Below are positions 27,801-34,761 of a stretch of DNA of 64,000 nt, in pieces (the first letter of the stretch is position 1; the number at the start of each line of letters is the position of its first letter). The DNA is from Mimachlamys varia (Eukaryota; Mollusca; Bivalvia; Pectinida; Pectinidae). The DNA is taken from the NCBI GenBank assembly GCA_947623455.1, contig OX392528.1, positions 51,478,322-51,542,321 on the forward strand, in the 5' to 3' direction. The notes below the pieces were generated by a model. It saw only the letters and a list, made by a program, of their open reading frames with translations, did not search any database and was not told where the DNA came from. Position numbers and translations under genes: made by a program.

Positions 27801-30800
27801 ACCTTATGAAAATTTCTTGAATTTTATCATTTATTATAAGTACAGGTAGATAGAAAATATTTCCGTAGTTCAAAATGATATTTCTGTCAATAAATATATT
27901 TCCCTAACATTAAAAACACTTGGATTAAAATTTCATTTCAGGTTTATCAAAGATCAATAAATTTGATTCTCTTAGCAGTATGCGACCGGAAGTATCCACT
28001 CGATTAAGTACTGTACACATAAACAGTCAGTGTATAATAGCTTGTTGACAATTATATAACCAAACATCATGATGACATCATGCTTTGAGCTACATGGTAA
28101 CGGTTAATTGGTCGTAAATATGTCTCAAAAGCATTTGACTGAACAAACCCAGACGCCTTGAAATAATAACGGTGCTCCAGGTCTGAGCTAACACACTATA
28201 TATATGTACAGACCTTACAATCGATTTACTTTCAGTCAGACTGATTGTGTGTTACAGAAATCATTGAGTAATTTCATTAAAGGCCCAATATACGTAACTT
28301 CAGGGAAATTTTTGTGATTCTGAAAAGTTCTGAAAAAAAATCCAGTTGATAACCATGCAAAAATAAGCCTAAAACGAAATAAACCTGGGTGGTAACTATA
28401 AAGAAACTCTTGACAAAAAAATCCAAAGAATTGAAAATGATTCAGGCGAGGCCCACTTCCACAACAAGCCGAAAGTAGAAGACTGTTCAAAATGAATGTG
28501 TTTACAAATACCGAGTACTGTACTAGCAACCGTGTAAGAATTCATCTTGAATATTGCTGATATCAATTAATCTTAACTAAGTCTATAAATATAAAAAGTT
28601 ATTAGGCTTGATTTTCCCTTCAAGTTTTGCCGAAAGTTATATTTATATTGGGCCTTTAAGGTAAAATACCAAGTTTGTTTCTACCTTGGGCACTGACTCA
28701 GATTTAACTTTTGGTTCATACTGTATATCAAATCTAGAAGCTCCCGTCCCACGTAACACAAGAGCCATGAATGAGATGTACATTTTATTACGCAGCTAGC
28801 TTTCTTGTTGTACTAGATACTTCATTACACGACAAACACAGGATAAAACTTATGGTACGAGTCTATTTCCAATGTACTTCCAAATTATCACAGATCTAAG
28901 AATCAGAATACACTGGCCTGGGATCAAACGCAACCATTCCAATTAGAACATTCTAGAATCTAGACCTGACAATTGGCTAGCGGCTGCGTTCCCTTGACAT
29001 TGTGCATGTGGGTTTTTTTTTTTACTTTACTTAAAAGCTTCAGAGCCCTAAACAATTAAACCCTTATAATAATTCAAACCATACTGAACACATGTTTTGC
29101 ATTGATTTATCAGATAATAGCAATGCTAAATACAGTCTGCGACTTTAGCCACTAGTCCTATGCCCATGGCTAGTAAATTTTAGTTCGGACTAGAGGAAAG
29201 TCCTTCAATTTCAATACATTTGCTAAAATAAACACTGCATTTTGCTTATCTGGACTTTAGTGCTTGAAAATGTTAATGTCACAGACTGTAAATAGTTCAT
29301 TTAATTTATGAATAAGAACAGTGATCAATCAACAAATATTTTCCATGGCTCCTTTTCATTCGTATTGCCAAAAACAATGGGTCCAACAATGTTAAATTTA
29401 ATCATTTTCATAAATTGAATGGGTCCTTTAAAAACTGTATTAGTACAGATGACTACAGGACTCACACGTAGATTGATCACTGCAAGAATACATGGATTAC
29501 TGATTAATAATCCACTGTGCATTTAATTAGCATGTATTAATGATATGCAACAGTTTCATGTTTCAATATACATGTATACGTACTAGACAGTATACATATA
29601 TATATCCGAATCAATTTAATATTGTATAATGTACATATTCCAACATATTGTATCGTATTGGTTGCAATTAAAAGTCATTATTTATTGAAATTAATATCTC
29701 GTTAACTACAGTTAGTCTAATTAATTATGCATAAGATATGTGTGTTAATTATGCTATCTTAATCTTTACTGCTATTCCACGGCGAGAATTTAATTTACTC
29801 TACATATTCGATTAAATTGCTGGGCCAACAACCATGACCATGATTTTCGCATTTATATCAATTGAAATTTGGTTACCATAAATAATATATATATTGAAGG
29901 TAATTAGCATCTTAGATTTGCTAAAGATAACACTTGTACCATAATCAACCAAATAAACGAGTTTCATAATATACAGGCCCTGGACACCAGCATAAACATG
30001 TACATGTACTTTTGTTAAGGCAACGATGACACAGAAAGGACATCTAAAGGATCGGTATACTGAGTATATCTTCCTTCCGTCATAGTCATCATAATGTATA
30101 CAAACTTGTTGATTTAATTTGGATGCAAGGCCCTTAACAGTGTTTTGTGATTTGTTTGTTTTTTCGCAAATTTAATGAAAATATTTCAGAAATTGAAAAA
30201 TTTGTTAAGAATTATGGTATTTATGTATCTCATTTGACATTTAATTAATTCTTCCAAATTTAAATAACAAAGGGTTCATACAAAAAAAAATATTTTGCAG
30301 CAAACAATATTGTTATTTTCATTACATAATAACTTGATAACAAAACTTCACCACAGTTTAAGTAGTAATATTCTTTTATTCAATAATACATATTTAGAGT
30401 CTGAAATATTGTCGTAATATGAAAGCTTATTCAGTAGGGTATTTGATTATGCTATATTTATATAATTAATTTTCCATTGATTGTATGCAGAATGCGGCTT
30501 TCTGATTGGTTGAGATTTTCTTTTCATACCTCTATGAAAAAAAAATTCCGAAAATGGCGCGAAAAATGTGACGTCACAATGCGGCAATTGACGTTGCGTA
30601 TTGATTTGTAAAAAAGAATCTGTTGTTAGATCAGTCAAATTGTACATAAACATGTTTTAAATTTAAAAATAAGTTTCAAAAATTAATTATAAGCATTGAT
30701 GTCAATTATTTTTTAATTTCATAGGGTTATGAAAAAAAATTATGCTTGAAAACTTTTGTAAGAATCCGCTACGCGGATTCATACAGTTTGCAAACAAATT

Positions 30801-33554
30801 TTTTTTCATACCCCAATGAAACTAAAAAAGATTGTCATCAATGCTTAAATATCAGAGCCCCAAGATGGGCGAAAGTGCTAGCGAAAAGTAGTCTTTGTGG
30901 TTTTATAAATATTTATACCGTCACATGGACATTTAAATTTTAAATTTCTTTGCTGTTATATTATACATACATATATATGTAAACTGTAATTTTTCAACTA
31001 TTATGTAACAAGTTTTATAACTTATATAAATCACTCAGACTGTTGTCGGCCCAGATGTTAGCATGCAGGAGAATCTTGATGTGGGAGGAAACCGATATAC
31101 CCGGAGGAAACCCACGTGGTCAGGCAGGTGACCCCATACCTTTTCATGTTCGATCAAACCCTGTGACACATTTGTGAAATGTTGCACAATCCACTGCACC
31201 ACCCGATCGCAACCATGCTTATAATTATAATTAAGATATGGTAAAAACAATGTAATGATATTCAATTAACCATAATGTGCACAGATTTGAAGATATATTA
31301 TTTTTTCAAATGTAATTAAAATTTAATTGACTAAAACCAAGATAAACTTTAAAAGTTATAATTATAAACTATATGTACCCTTGTTTAAAATTTATACCAT
31401 TATCATGGTGGGGGCAAAGTCCAAATAGACTAATCCCTGTGAACAGGGTGACCAGTACAGAGATCATATTTACACAGTTCATATATCAGTCAAGTTTGTG
31501 TATATGTACCTGGGAGACCATGCATATTTATGTATAAGGCTATTGACTTTGTATACACCTCAGGTATATAAACCTGTTTACATTTTTCAAAATAAGCGTC
31601 GTCATTCTGATGAAAACGCTGTGTAGTCGGAGTTCTATTACACAAAACTAATTCAAACAGTGTGTAAAGTCTTGATAAATCCATTAGCGTCCCTGATTTC
31701 ATTTTCCAGTTTAGCTGGCTAATTGCCATCATAACGTATATAATAACCAAGCCATATTATCAGATTCCTCTTCATAATTTGTTTATGTATCCCTCCGTAT
31801 AATATCGTCAAACCCCTTTTGCAATGCCAGTAACACTTCACAGGTCTACAGGACTAGATATTCACCTGACATCTTAATCATTTGTCACCAGTTTGTTTAT
31901 TATTTTGTTATCAAACATAGGTAAAAAATAATTTGTATATTCCTGTATATAAGACCACACTAAAATGAAATATTTGAAGGACAATCACTACTAATTATGA
32001 TAATATTACATATATTTTTATCATCTGATGGGGATAAATGTATAATGCCTAGCACTTTCCTGAACATCCATGGATACTTATATGACACTGACAGCTAGTA
32101 GATATTTATATTTTCATTTTATATATCTATTTAAAACATGTATGATACATGTAGGCCTATTTGATTACAAAGAACAATTTCTGATTGTCTGCTGTTCAAT
32201 TATTTGGACAATTCTTTTGTGAAAAAAGTATAGGCCTACTTATTAGTTTTCATATATCATTCATGCTAGAATTTATTCAACTTGCCGCAAAATATGTTGT
32301 ATGAAATATGAATATATATATACCATTTAGGCATTTACATATATATTTATATGTATTACCATATGAAAAGGTGAAAATTAATCAAATGTACTAAATTATA
32401 TAGATCCACAGTTACCTTGTTTACAAAATTCTATCATTGCAGTCAATATCTTAGTCCAAAGGGTTCCGACTCTCTATGATCCCCTTAAATATTTGGACGG
32501 CTAACGAGCTGCTAGCCGTCCAAATATTTAAGCGGATCATAGAGTCAGAACCCTTCAGACTTTCACTATCTAGACTGACAATACACAGCGATGTAGGGGT
32601 GTGACACACTCCTCTTCACTCCAGAATCCGCAACCGGATGCTCATCTTTTTTAATAATCTTGTAATACAAATGTAATGTGTACCATTCACGGTATATAGA
32701 TCTGTGCCACAACTCTTTCAATCGATACATAGTGAAAAAACATGCATCATAGATTTCGTATTCATGATATACTCAACATGTCCAATATATTGTTTATGTT
32801 ACATGGTGACAGGAGACATATCAGAGGTTGACTGACATGGTTTTCAATTGATGAGAGTTCAGAAAAAAAAATTTAGTTTGCAATGATTCCAGTATTTTGT
32901 TTGTTTTATTATAACTGTATAAAAATTACACTAAAATCATTGCAGCTGTACAGTTTTGTGGGGCCTAACATGAGGTTATTATATATTTTGTTGACGAAAG
33001 TGAGGTCTTATGATCAGAATAATTTAAACTAAGGTGAAATAACATAACCTAATCGTGGAAAATTGGTGATAAAAAAGAACGGGAATTTGGAAAATGTAGA
33101 TCTATGCCTAATGTACGGAAGTTGTACATGTAGGAACAGTGGAAGGTGCTAGTGTTTCCCCTGGGAGGGCCCCTTGATTAATGGCGCAGACTGCATAATA
33201 TTTGTAACGTAGGCCTATACAACAAATTCTTACCTTCGTTGCCGTGGATTTCGGACTGTGCATCCATCCATGATAATTAAGAAGCATTTTAAGGACCATT
33301 ATCCTGGCCAACATCAGTATTTTGACGAGACCATAGCCAACAATAAAACCCAACAAGGCGATATTCATCTGATAGGGTAGTGCCGACAGTTCCATCCATT
33401 TTTCACCAAAATCTACAAAATTTCTGACGGGATCTGAGAAAACGGCAAATAGAATGGCGCTAAGGAACCCGACTGCTGACGCCTCGCTAAAGTTCCTGTA
33501 GCTCATCAGTCTCCCCGTCGCCCCTAAAAACGGTGCAATAGCAGGACCTGGCAT
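726..33554 (-). CDS. CPT1: Carnitine O-palmitoyltransferase 1 gene (partial; 3' end outside window)
   Basis: CPT1 sits in the outer mitochondrial membrane and transfers long-chain acyl groups from CoA to carnitine, the committed step of mitochondrial fatty-acid import. Eleven constitutive exons plus two alternative twelfth exons, all with GT-AG borders and compatible phases, give 433 codons up to the end of the active-site exon. Landmarks in order are two membrane segments (about residues 28-39 and 60-85), [69 protein letters not shown] and the catalytic His in EHS (residue 427). This order is collinear with vertebrate CPT1. The C-terminal third (LWEYV onward) is not in the window. The N-terminus is about 45 residues shorter than vertebrate CPT1, and the usual HSWADAP reads HSAGDAT or HSSGDAT. 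It may therefore be a divergent CPT1 paralogue. Family assignment is firm; substrate range is unknown. Confidence 0.92.
811..2515. other. Intron between CPT1 exons 12b and 12a
   Basis: AT-rich, with no coding block recognised. A fragment of the TA-flanked MITE family (TGATATTAAGCGGAGTCTAC, about 2067-2090) and homopolymer A/T tracts are present. Any splicing control of the two alternative exons would be expected here or in the flanking introns; I see no obvious competing base-pairing elements by eye. Confidence 0.5.
2516..2600 (-). CDS. CPT1: CPT1 exon 12a, alternative catalytic-histidine exon
   Basis: Residues 405-433. It encodes [15 protein letters not shown] and then [12 protein letters not shown]. 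The His in EHS is the catalytic base of the choline/carnitine acyltransferase family. The exon is exactly 85 bp: one base to finish an Arg codon, then 28 codons ending in phase 0. Acceptor TTGGACAG; donor GTGAGT. It is the copy closer to the vertebrate sequence (FTFVVFKNGK). Exon 12b repeats the same segment about 1.7 kb downstream with identical length and phase. Confidence 0.92.
3711..4698. repeat. Minisatellite, 76-bp unit, about 13 copies
   Basis: The unit begins ATCAACTGACGGTAGCCACT and ends TTGACCTACTT. The first spacing is exactly 76 bp (3711 to 3787). Early copies carry AAATTGTCCG, later ones GAAGTTGTCTG or GAAGTTGTCCG, so subfamilies run along the array. A short open frame on the minus strand is a by-product. 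Confidence 0.95.
4885..5235. mobile_element. Internal fragment of hAT-like family A, CRE-like palindromes
   Basis: It shares with 13551-14489 the block running from AACAC(C/T)ATTGTGACG through the AATATGTCACT...GACATATT region to CACTCGTGTAAGATT. It contains TGACGTCA palindromes near 4925 and 4951 and TGACGTC near 4941. No element termini are visible. Confidence 0.65.
5588..5777. repeat. ~185-bp interspersed repeat, copy 1
   Basis: Shares blocks such as TTGGGAAAATATTCTTGAAT and AGATAAATTGGGAAAATA with sequences at about 14601-14788 and 39840-40025, which are in the opposite orientation. Begins at GTTTTTGCTACCTTGATTTTA and ends near AAACAAAATCACTGTAAT. Confidence 0.6.
6101..6257. mobile_element. 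TA-flanked MITE (GAACCTTGTTA type)
   Basis: The left end TACAGTAGAACCTTGTTAAC and the right end AATAACAAGGTTCAACTATA form terminal inverted repeats with TA at both borders, typical of Tc1/mariner non-autonomous elements. It is 157 bp and non-coding. Confidence 0.65.
6470..6519 (-). CDS. CPT1: CPT1 exon 11 (precedes the alternative exon pair)
   Basis: Residues 389-405. It encodes [17 protein letters not shown], which fills the loop that in vertebrate CPT1 reads 'SYAKSLLHGRCYDR' just before WFDKS. The exon is 50 bp, enters in phase 0 and ends with the two bases AG, needing one base from the next exon to complete Arg. Both candidate exons 12 supply that base (A or G), and either yields Arg. Acceptor TTTTCAG; donor GTAAAA. 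The assignment rests on phase, position and the Arg-Trp-Phe-Asp junction. Confidence 0.78.
7195..7293 (-). CDS. CPT1: CPT1 exon 10
   Basis: Residues 356-388. It encodes [20 protein letters not shown], matching CPT1 'NKQSLDAVEKAAFFVTLDE'. The exon is 99 bp, phase 0 at both ends, acceptor TTTCAG, donor GTAAGT. The open frame reads on past both splice sites (7156-7563), but that extension is intronic. Confidence 0.92.
7294..8232. other. CPT1 intron 9
   Basis: Contains a TA-flanked MITE (7514-7695) and a tandem duplication of a ~60-bp unit at about 8069-8190 (TATCATTTTTATGACAAAGA twice). No coding block was recognised. Confidence 0.6.
7514..7695. mobile_element. TA-flanked MITE (AAACCCCACT type)
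   Basis: The left end TACAGTAAAAACCCACTTAC and the right end AGTGGGGTTTTACTGTA are inverted repeats with TA borders, Tc1/mariner-like. It is 182 bp with no coding potential. Its internal 'ACTTGAA/ACTCGAA' text resembles the element at 6101-6257 and a degraded one near 43100-43250. Confidence 0.7.
8233..8294 (-). CDS. CPT1: CPT1 exon 9
   Basis: Residues 335-355. It encodes [20 protein letters not shown], equivalent to 'E-RLAALTAGDRVPWA' in CPT1, with the conserved Trp kept. The exon is 62 bp; acceptor TTTCAG, donor GTGAGT, leaving in phase 0. Confidence 0.87.
8617..9009 (+). mobile_element. TTAA-flanked MITE, copy 1
   Basis: TTAA borders enclose termini AGGCCCAATATACGTAACTT and AAGTTACGTATATTGGGC(CT), which are inverted repeats. 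The element is about 390 bp. TTAA target duplication is the hallmark of the piggyBac superfamily. It lies in CPT1 intron 8, 87 bp from exon 8. The small open frame within it is not a gene. Confidence 0.85.
9097..9212 (-). CDS. CPT1: CPT1 exon 8
   Basis: Residues 296-335. It encodes [20 protein letters not shown] and [14 protein letters not shown], matching CPT1 'GRYFKVWLYH-GRLLKP-E---Q---IL'. The exon is 116 bp; acceptor TTCTTAG, donor GTTAGT (a weak donor). A TTAA-type MITE lies in the following intron, ending 87 bp from this exon. Confidence 0.9.
9513..9599 (-). CDS. CPT1: CPT1 exon 7
   Basis: Residues 267-296. It encodes [16 protein letters not shown] and [11 protein letters not shown], matching one of the strongest choline/carnitine acyltransferase blocks ('MFNTSRIPG...DSKHIVVYHRG'). 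The exon is 87 bp; acceptor TTTCAG, donor GTAATT. Confidence 0.93.
9962..10042 (-). CDS. CPT1: CPT1 exon 6
   Basis: Residues 240-267. It encodes [20 protein letters not shown] and PICMDGYR, collinear with the CPT1 segment 'YRRKLDREEIKP...IPLCSAQWER'. The exon is 81 bp with acceptor TTACAG and donor GTAAAC. An Arg codon is split across each splice. Confidence 0.88.
10043..11137. other. CPT1 intron 5 with repeat family R2
   Basis: Contains an interspersed repeat at about 10410-10700 shared with 30465-30850 and 43845-44060, then a G-rich GGGACGGGACG tract and a poly-C run near 11020-11035. No coding sequence was recognised. Confidence 0.55.
10410..10700 (+). repeat. Interspersed repeat family R2, copy 1
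   Basis: It shares TTTCCATTGATTGTATGCAG and AATCTGTTGTTAGATCAGTC, and the end near CCCCAATGAAACTAAAAAA, with the copies at 30465 and (inverted) 43845. Confidence 0.7.
11138..11228 (-). CDS. CPT1: CPT1 exon 5
   Basis: Residues 210-240. It encodes [20 protein letters not shown] and then [10 protein letters not shown]. This matches the CPT1 block 'VNSNYYAMD...QAARAGN-IHAIL'. Acceptor CCACAG; donor GTAACT. Several positions differ from vertebrates, including Cys for the second Tyr, consistent with a divergent paralogue. Confidence 0.88.
12176..12298. repeat. Foldback palindrome
   Basis: The arms TGTTACAGTCCTATAACACA (about 12184) and its inverted partner TGTTATAGGACTGTTACAAT (about 12268) enclose a short spacer, and the homology extends outward through AGCAAATGTTG / CAATGCTTGCT. 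Confidence 0.7.
12399..12477. repeat. 21-bp tandem repeat with CRE-like core, about 4 copies
   Basis: The unit TGATGACCTCACAATAGAGA repeats about four times at 21-bp spacing. The outer copies read TGACGTCA (a perfect CRE palindrome) and the inner ones TGACCTCA. Because 21 is divisible by three it creates chance open frames on both strands. Confidence 0.85.
13551..14489. mobile_element. hAT-like non-autonomous element, family A, full length (939 bp)
   Basis: The termini CAGGGGCGTAGCTG and CAGCTACGCCCCTG are perfect inverted repeats, a motif typical of hAT elements. The flanks are AT-rich (TATATAT on both sides), compatible with a short target duplication but ambiguous. No transposase frame is present. 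A large inverted relative is at 37281-37975 and an internal fragment at about 4885-5235. Confidence 0.8.
14601..14788. repeat. ~185-bp interspersed repeat, copy 2
   Basis: Nearly collinear with about 39840-40025: both carry CCCATTTTTACAGCCGATAT and CAAGAATATTTTCCCAATTT. It is inverted relative to 5588-5777. Confidence 0.7.
15661..16050. mobile_element. MITE family M (9-10 bp TSD), copy 1
   Basis: The termini CAATCTGATTAAAATCATAT and TTTTTTAATCAGATTG are inverted repeats; the element is 390 bp. The flanks TCAATGTCC and TGAATGTCC form a 9-bp target duplication with one mismatch. A duplication of this size is characteristic of Mutator-like elements. Confidence 0.78.
16712..16788 (-). CDS. CPT1: CPT1 exon 4
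   Basis: Residues 184-210. It encodes [20 protein letters not shown], collinear with the CPT1 segment around 'NYVSDWWEEYIYLRGR'. The exon is 77 bp with acceptor TTTTAG and donor GTAGAT. It enters with one base completing a Lys codon and leaves in phase 1. The tryptophan pair of vertebrate CPT1 is only partly kept. Confidence 0.85.
16943..17420. mobile_element. Tc1/mariner-type MITE, ~478 bp, copy 1
   Basis: The left end TACAGTGCACTCCTCTTTAT and the right end ATTAAGTGGAGTCCACTGTA are inverted repeats with TA borders; CAGTG is a typical mariner/Tc1 terminus. There is no transposase frame. It closely matches 48086-48565. Confidence 0.8.
17733..18040. repeat. Minisatellite, ~61-62-bp unit, 5 copies
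   Basis: The unit includes GACTTATCCCTGACTGAAGG and GGACCTTAAAAAACAGTCCA; the latter has an internal hairpin (GGAC...GTCC) in every copy. It lies in CPT1 intron 3. Confidence 0.92.
18656..18982. mobile_element. Possible MITE with GTTAACC...GGGAG ends
   Basis: The left sequence GTTAACCCTCCCTCATTACG and the right sequence (AATGAGGGAGATCTCCCTCA through AGGTTAAC) are imperfect inverted repeats about 330 bp apart. No clear target duplication was seen. Confidence 0.45.
19058..19174 (-). CDS. CPT1: CPT1 exon 3
   Basis: Residues 145-184. It encodes [17 protein letters not shown], matching the CPT1 motif 'YL-S-RPL--DEDF'. The acceptor is ACCATAG and the donor GTAAGT. A TTAA-type MITE fragment starts only about 37 bp upstream of this acceptor (at 19211 in plus-strand coordinates). 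Confidence 0.9.
19211..19375 (-). mobile_element. TTAA-flanked MITE, copy 2 (one end only)
   Basis: Starts at TTAA then AGACCCAATATATGTAACTT and follows the family up to CAAAGAATTGAAGA, then stops; the other terminus is missing. It starts about 37 bp upstream of the acceptor of CPT1 exon 3. Confidence 0.75.
19712..19824 (-). CDS. CPT1: CPT1 exon 2
   Basis: Residues 108-145. It encodes [14 protein letters not shown] followed by [10 protein letters not shown], equivalent to the 'LPRLPVP' block that opens the cytosolic catalytic domain of CPT1. The acceptor is TTACAG and the donor GTAAGT. Entry phase is 0, and the exon ends with two bases (AA) completed by the next exon. The intron upstream is the largest of the gene (19825-33233, about 13.4 kb). 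Confidence 0.9.
21856..22515. mobile_element. hAT-like family B element interrupted by a SINE
   Basis: The ends TAGGGTTGGGCGGTTTTAC and CCCAGCTAGCTCTA, and the interior (CCGGTATACCGCGGTATA, GGTACGTACCGTGGTACATT), match the inverted copy at 41235-41645. The SINE at 21880-22123 splits it near the left end, so the hAT-like copy is older than the SINE. Confidence 0.78.
21880..22123 (-). mobile_element. tRNA-derived SINE, copy 1 (nested)
   Basis: On the minus strand the head reads GGTGCAGTGGATAGCGCA (A-box-like) and GGGTTCGATTCCCC (B box). A conserved central block (GTGGGTTTTCTCCGGGTACT) and an A/T-rich tail near TAAATAAAGTTT follow. An 11-bp direct repeat TTTTAC(T/C)GGTA at 21869-21879 and 22124-22134 marks the target duplication. 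Confidence 0.85.
22568..22957 (-). mobile_element. TTAA-flanked MITE, copy 3
   Basis: TTAA on both sides, inverted ends AGGCCCAATATACGTAACTT and AAGTTACGTATATTGGGCCT (with slight variation), about 390 bp. The orientation is opposite to copy 1. It lies in CPT1 intron 1. Confidence 0.88.
23882..24039. mobile_element. Short MITE with CAGTGATCAAT ends, copy 1
   Basis: About 160 bp. The left end is CAGTGATCAAT and the right end ATTGATCA(T). The interior includes CCACAATGTTAAATTGAAGT and GGACTCGGGACTCGCACGTA, shared with 29319-29482 and (inverted) 34601-34761. Confidence 0.7.
24912..25830. repeat. Composite minisatellite, 27-bp and 39-bp units
   Basis: Short units (ATGATCCACAGATCTTATAC + TGTCACC, 27 bp) alternate irregularly with long units that insert GTCAAACCTTCT (39 bp). 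Both lengths are multiples of three, so long open frames exist in two forward frames and one reverse frame (for example 24961-25479, 25100-25531, 25088-25477). No start-site, splice or domain evidence supports translation. Confidence 0.93.
26648..27096. repeat. Tandem duplication, two ~230-bp copies
   Basis: Both copies contain CACATTATAGGGACAATATT, TTAATGTGTAAATGCTGTCT and GCGGGAATTTTCCTGAA. Each has a G-rich run followed by TTGAGTT. Copy boundaries are near 26880. Confidence 0.85.
27143..27336. repeat. Foldback palindrome, 194 bp
   Basis: The outer arms GGCCCTGGTTTCATCAACGT and ACGTTGATGAAACCGGGGCC are inverted repeats that continue through CCTTAACTTAAGGAAATTCC and CATTACAGAATTTAAGGA almost to the centre. 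As RNA or single-stranded DNA it would form one long hairpin. Confidence 0.9.
28277..28659 (-). mobile_element. TTAA-flanked MITE, copy 4
   Basis: TTAA borders with AGGCCCAATATACGTAACTT at the left end and a slightly mutated right end (GAAAGTTATATTTATATTGG). About 383 bp, same orientation as copy 3. The open frame 28236-28529 lies within it and is not a gene. Confidence 0.87.
29319..29482. mobile_element. Short MITE with CAGTGATCAAT ends, copy 2
   Basis: The termini CAGTGATCAATC and GATTGATCACTG are inverted repeats; 164 bp. The interior (CAACAATGTTAAATTTAATC, GGACTCACACGTAG) matches copies 1 and 3. Confidence 0.78.
30465..30850 (+). repeat. Interspersed repeat family R2, copy 2
   Basis: It shares TTTCCATTGATTGTATGCAG, AATCTGTTGTTAGATCAGTC and CCCCAATGAAACTAAAAAAG with copies 1 and 3. 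It includes an internal perfect hairpin at GAATCCGCTACGCGGATTC. Confidence 0.75.
30985..31210 (-). mobile_element. tRNA-derived SINE, copy 2 (decayed)
   Basis: The same tail, central block (GGAAACCCACGTGGTCAGGC on the plus strand) and tRNA-like head (CCACTGCACCACCCGATC) as the other SINE copies, but with a damaged B box. No clear target duplication was resolved. Confidence 0.75.
32454..32560. repeat. Foldback palindrome, ~107 bp
   Basis: The arm CCTTAAATATTTGGACGGCT and its inverted partner AGCCGTCCAAATATTTAAGC surround a ~7-base loop. Pairing extends outward through GGGTTCCGACTCTCTATGAT / ATCATAGAGTCAGAACCC with a few mismatches. Confidence 0.9.
33234..33554 (-). CDS. CPT1: CPT1 exon 1 (start codon, two transmembrane segments)
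   Basis: Codons 1-107. The ATG at 33554-33552 is preceded in frame by a TAG at about 33609-33607, so this exon cannot extend far upstream without a splice. The exon encodes two hydrophobic stretches (around [12 protein letters not shown] and [17 protein letters not shown]), then [17 protein letters not shown], which matches the conserved block right after the second membrane span of CPT1. It ends in phase 0 at a GTAAG donor (33233-33229). The vertebrate N-terminal regulatory segment ahead of the first span is absent here. An alternative upstream first exon spliced in front cannot be excluded. Confidence 0.85.
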
Positions 33555-33960
33555 GATGGTGACAGCCGTTCTTCTCTCCCTCCCCTGTCTGAGCCTATCG
33601 AACGCCTAGTAAAACTGGATCTACTGGAGCGTGCCCAGTACGGTCAGAGCGTTCCGAACGTACCTAGTTCATTGAGAAGCCAAACAAACGATGACGTCAT
33701 ATGTCGCGAAGGGAACAACGCCCACAAATTGGCCAATAGAAACGTATGTGTGTCTACACACAGTGTGTAAAAGCAATACACATTGAAGCACGTGTACTGA
33801 ACACTTGTAGTTTATCTGGAAGCATTTGATAATATCTGTAGGATTTCATTCGGCTCATGGCCATGGATGGGTTGTCGAATATAGCTCAACCGATTTTTTT
33901 TTGTTTTTGTTTCCAATTAGAATCTTCCAATGTCCATAAACTTCAATCCTTCGAAAAATA

Positions 33961-34058
33961 TTAGATCACAGAGACTAGTCTCGTCTGTAAAACACATATA
34001 ATATAAACAAGGTTATAATAGGTGTTTGACAGACGAGGCAAGTGTCTGTGATTAGATT
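33961..34058. repeat. Foldback palindrome upstream of CPT1
   Basis: The arms TAGATCACAGAGACTAGTCT... and ...AGTGTCTGTGATTAGA pair imperfectly through GTCTCGTCTGTAAAACAC / GTGTTTGACAGACGAGGC. It lies about 410 bp upstream of the CPT1 ATG. Confidence 0.75.
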
Positions 34059-34600
34059 AAAAATAATGTTTATATTAGATCTAAGTCTCTGTGCATGATA
34101 GTTTACGTTTTTCCAAATTCTGTTTAAAGACACACATTCTCCAATTCGACAACAATTAAATGGATATCAAATACGTTTTAAATCCTAATTAGTACGTCTC
34201 TGGTAATTAAGAAGTCGAACATCCCTGCTTTTGCTCCATCCCGTCAATTACTGCTTTTTTTTTAATCTTTAAACATAATTCATAACCGGCATAAGTTCTA
34301 TGTAGATCTATCAAATACAAATCTAGGGTAAATAGTTCGAACTTCTCCACTTATGTCTAGTTTATTTTATATATACTTACATATTTACAGGGACGTAATG
34401 TACGTCCTGAGAGGGACGTAATATAATCTCACATATACGTCCCTGGTCCTTGATCTTTATAAAAATTAGCCAGACACTGCCAACAGCATATGTGAAAAAA
34501 ACCTAGACGAATGACTGCAATTCATAAAATATATAAATATCTGACAGAAAATAAAATAGTTACACGGAGGTCACGTAATTAAGCTTAAATAATACACTTT

Positions 34601-34761
34601 CAGTGATCAATCTTCGTGCGAGTCCCGAGTCCAGTACTCAAAAAATTATGAAAGGACTCATAGAAATTCTGGAAATACTTCAATTTAACATTGTGGGACC
34701 CATTGTTTTCGGCAATATGTACAAAAAGGACCCATGAAATAAAATTGTAAATTGATCGCTG
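34601..34761. mobile_element. Short MITE with CAGTGATCAAT ends, copy 3 (inverted)
   Basis: CAGTGATCAATCTTCGTGCG at one end and ATTGATCGCTG at the other. The interior ACTTCAATTTAACATTGTGG is the reverse complement of copy 1. Confidence 0.75.

Larger units (their letters stand above)
19825..33233. other. CPT1 intron 1
   Basis: An AT-rich intron of about 13.4 kb with no coding block found on either strand. It contains a nested SINE/hAT composite, two TTAA MITEs, two short CAGTGATCAAT-ended elements, the 27/39-bp minisatellite, a ~235-bp tandem duplication, two foldbacks, an R2 repeat and a second SINE. No embedded gene or RNA gene was recognised. Confidence 0.6.

Noticed and set aside
31035..31265. 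Minus-strand ORF '[11 protein letters not shown]...' as a gene
   Set aside because: It is the translated tRNA-like head and body of a SINE.
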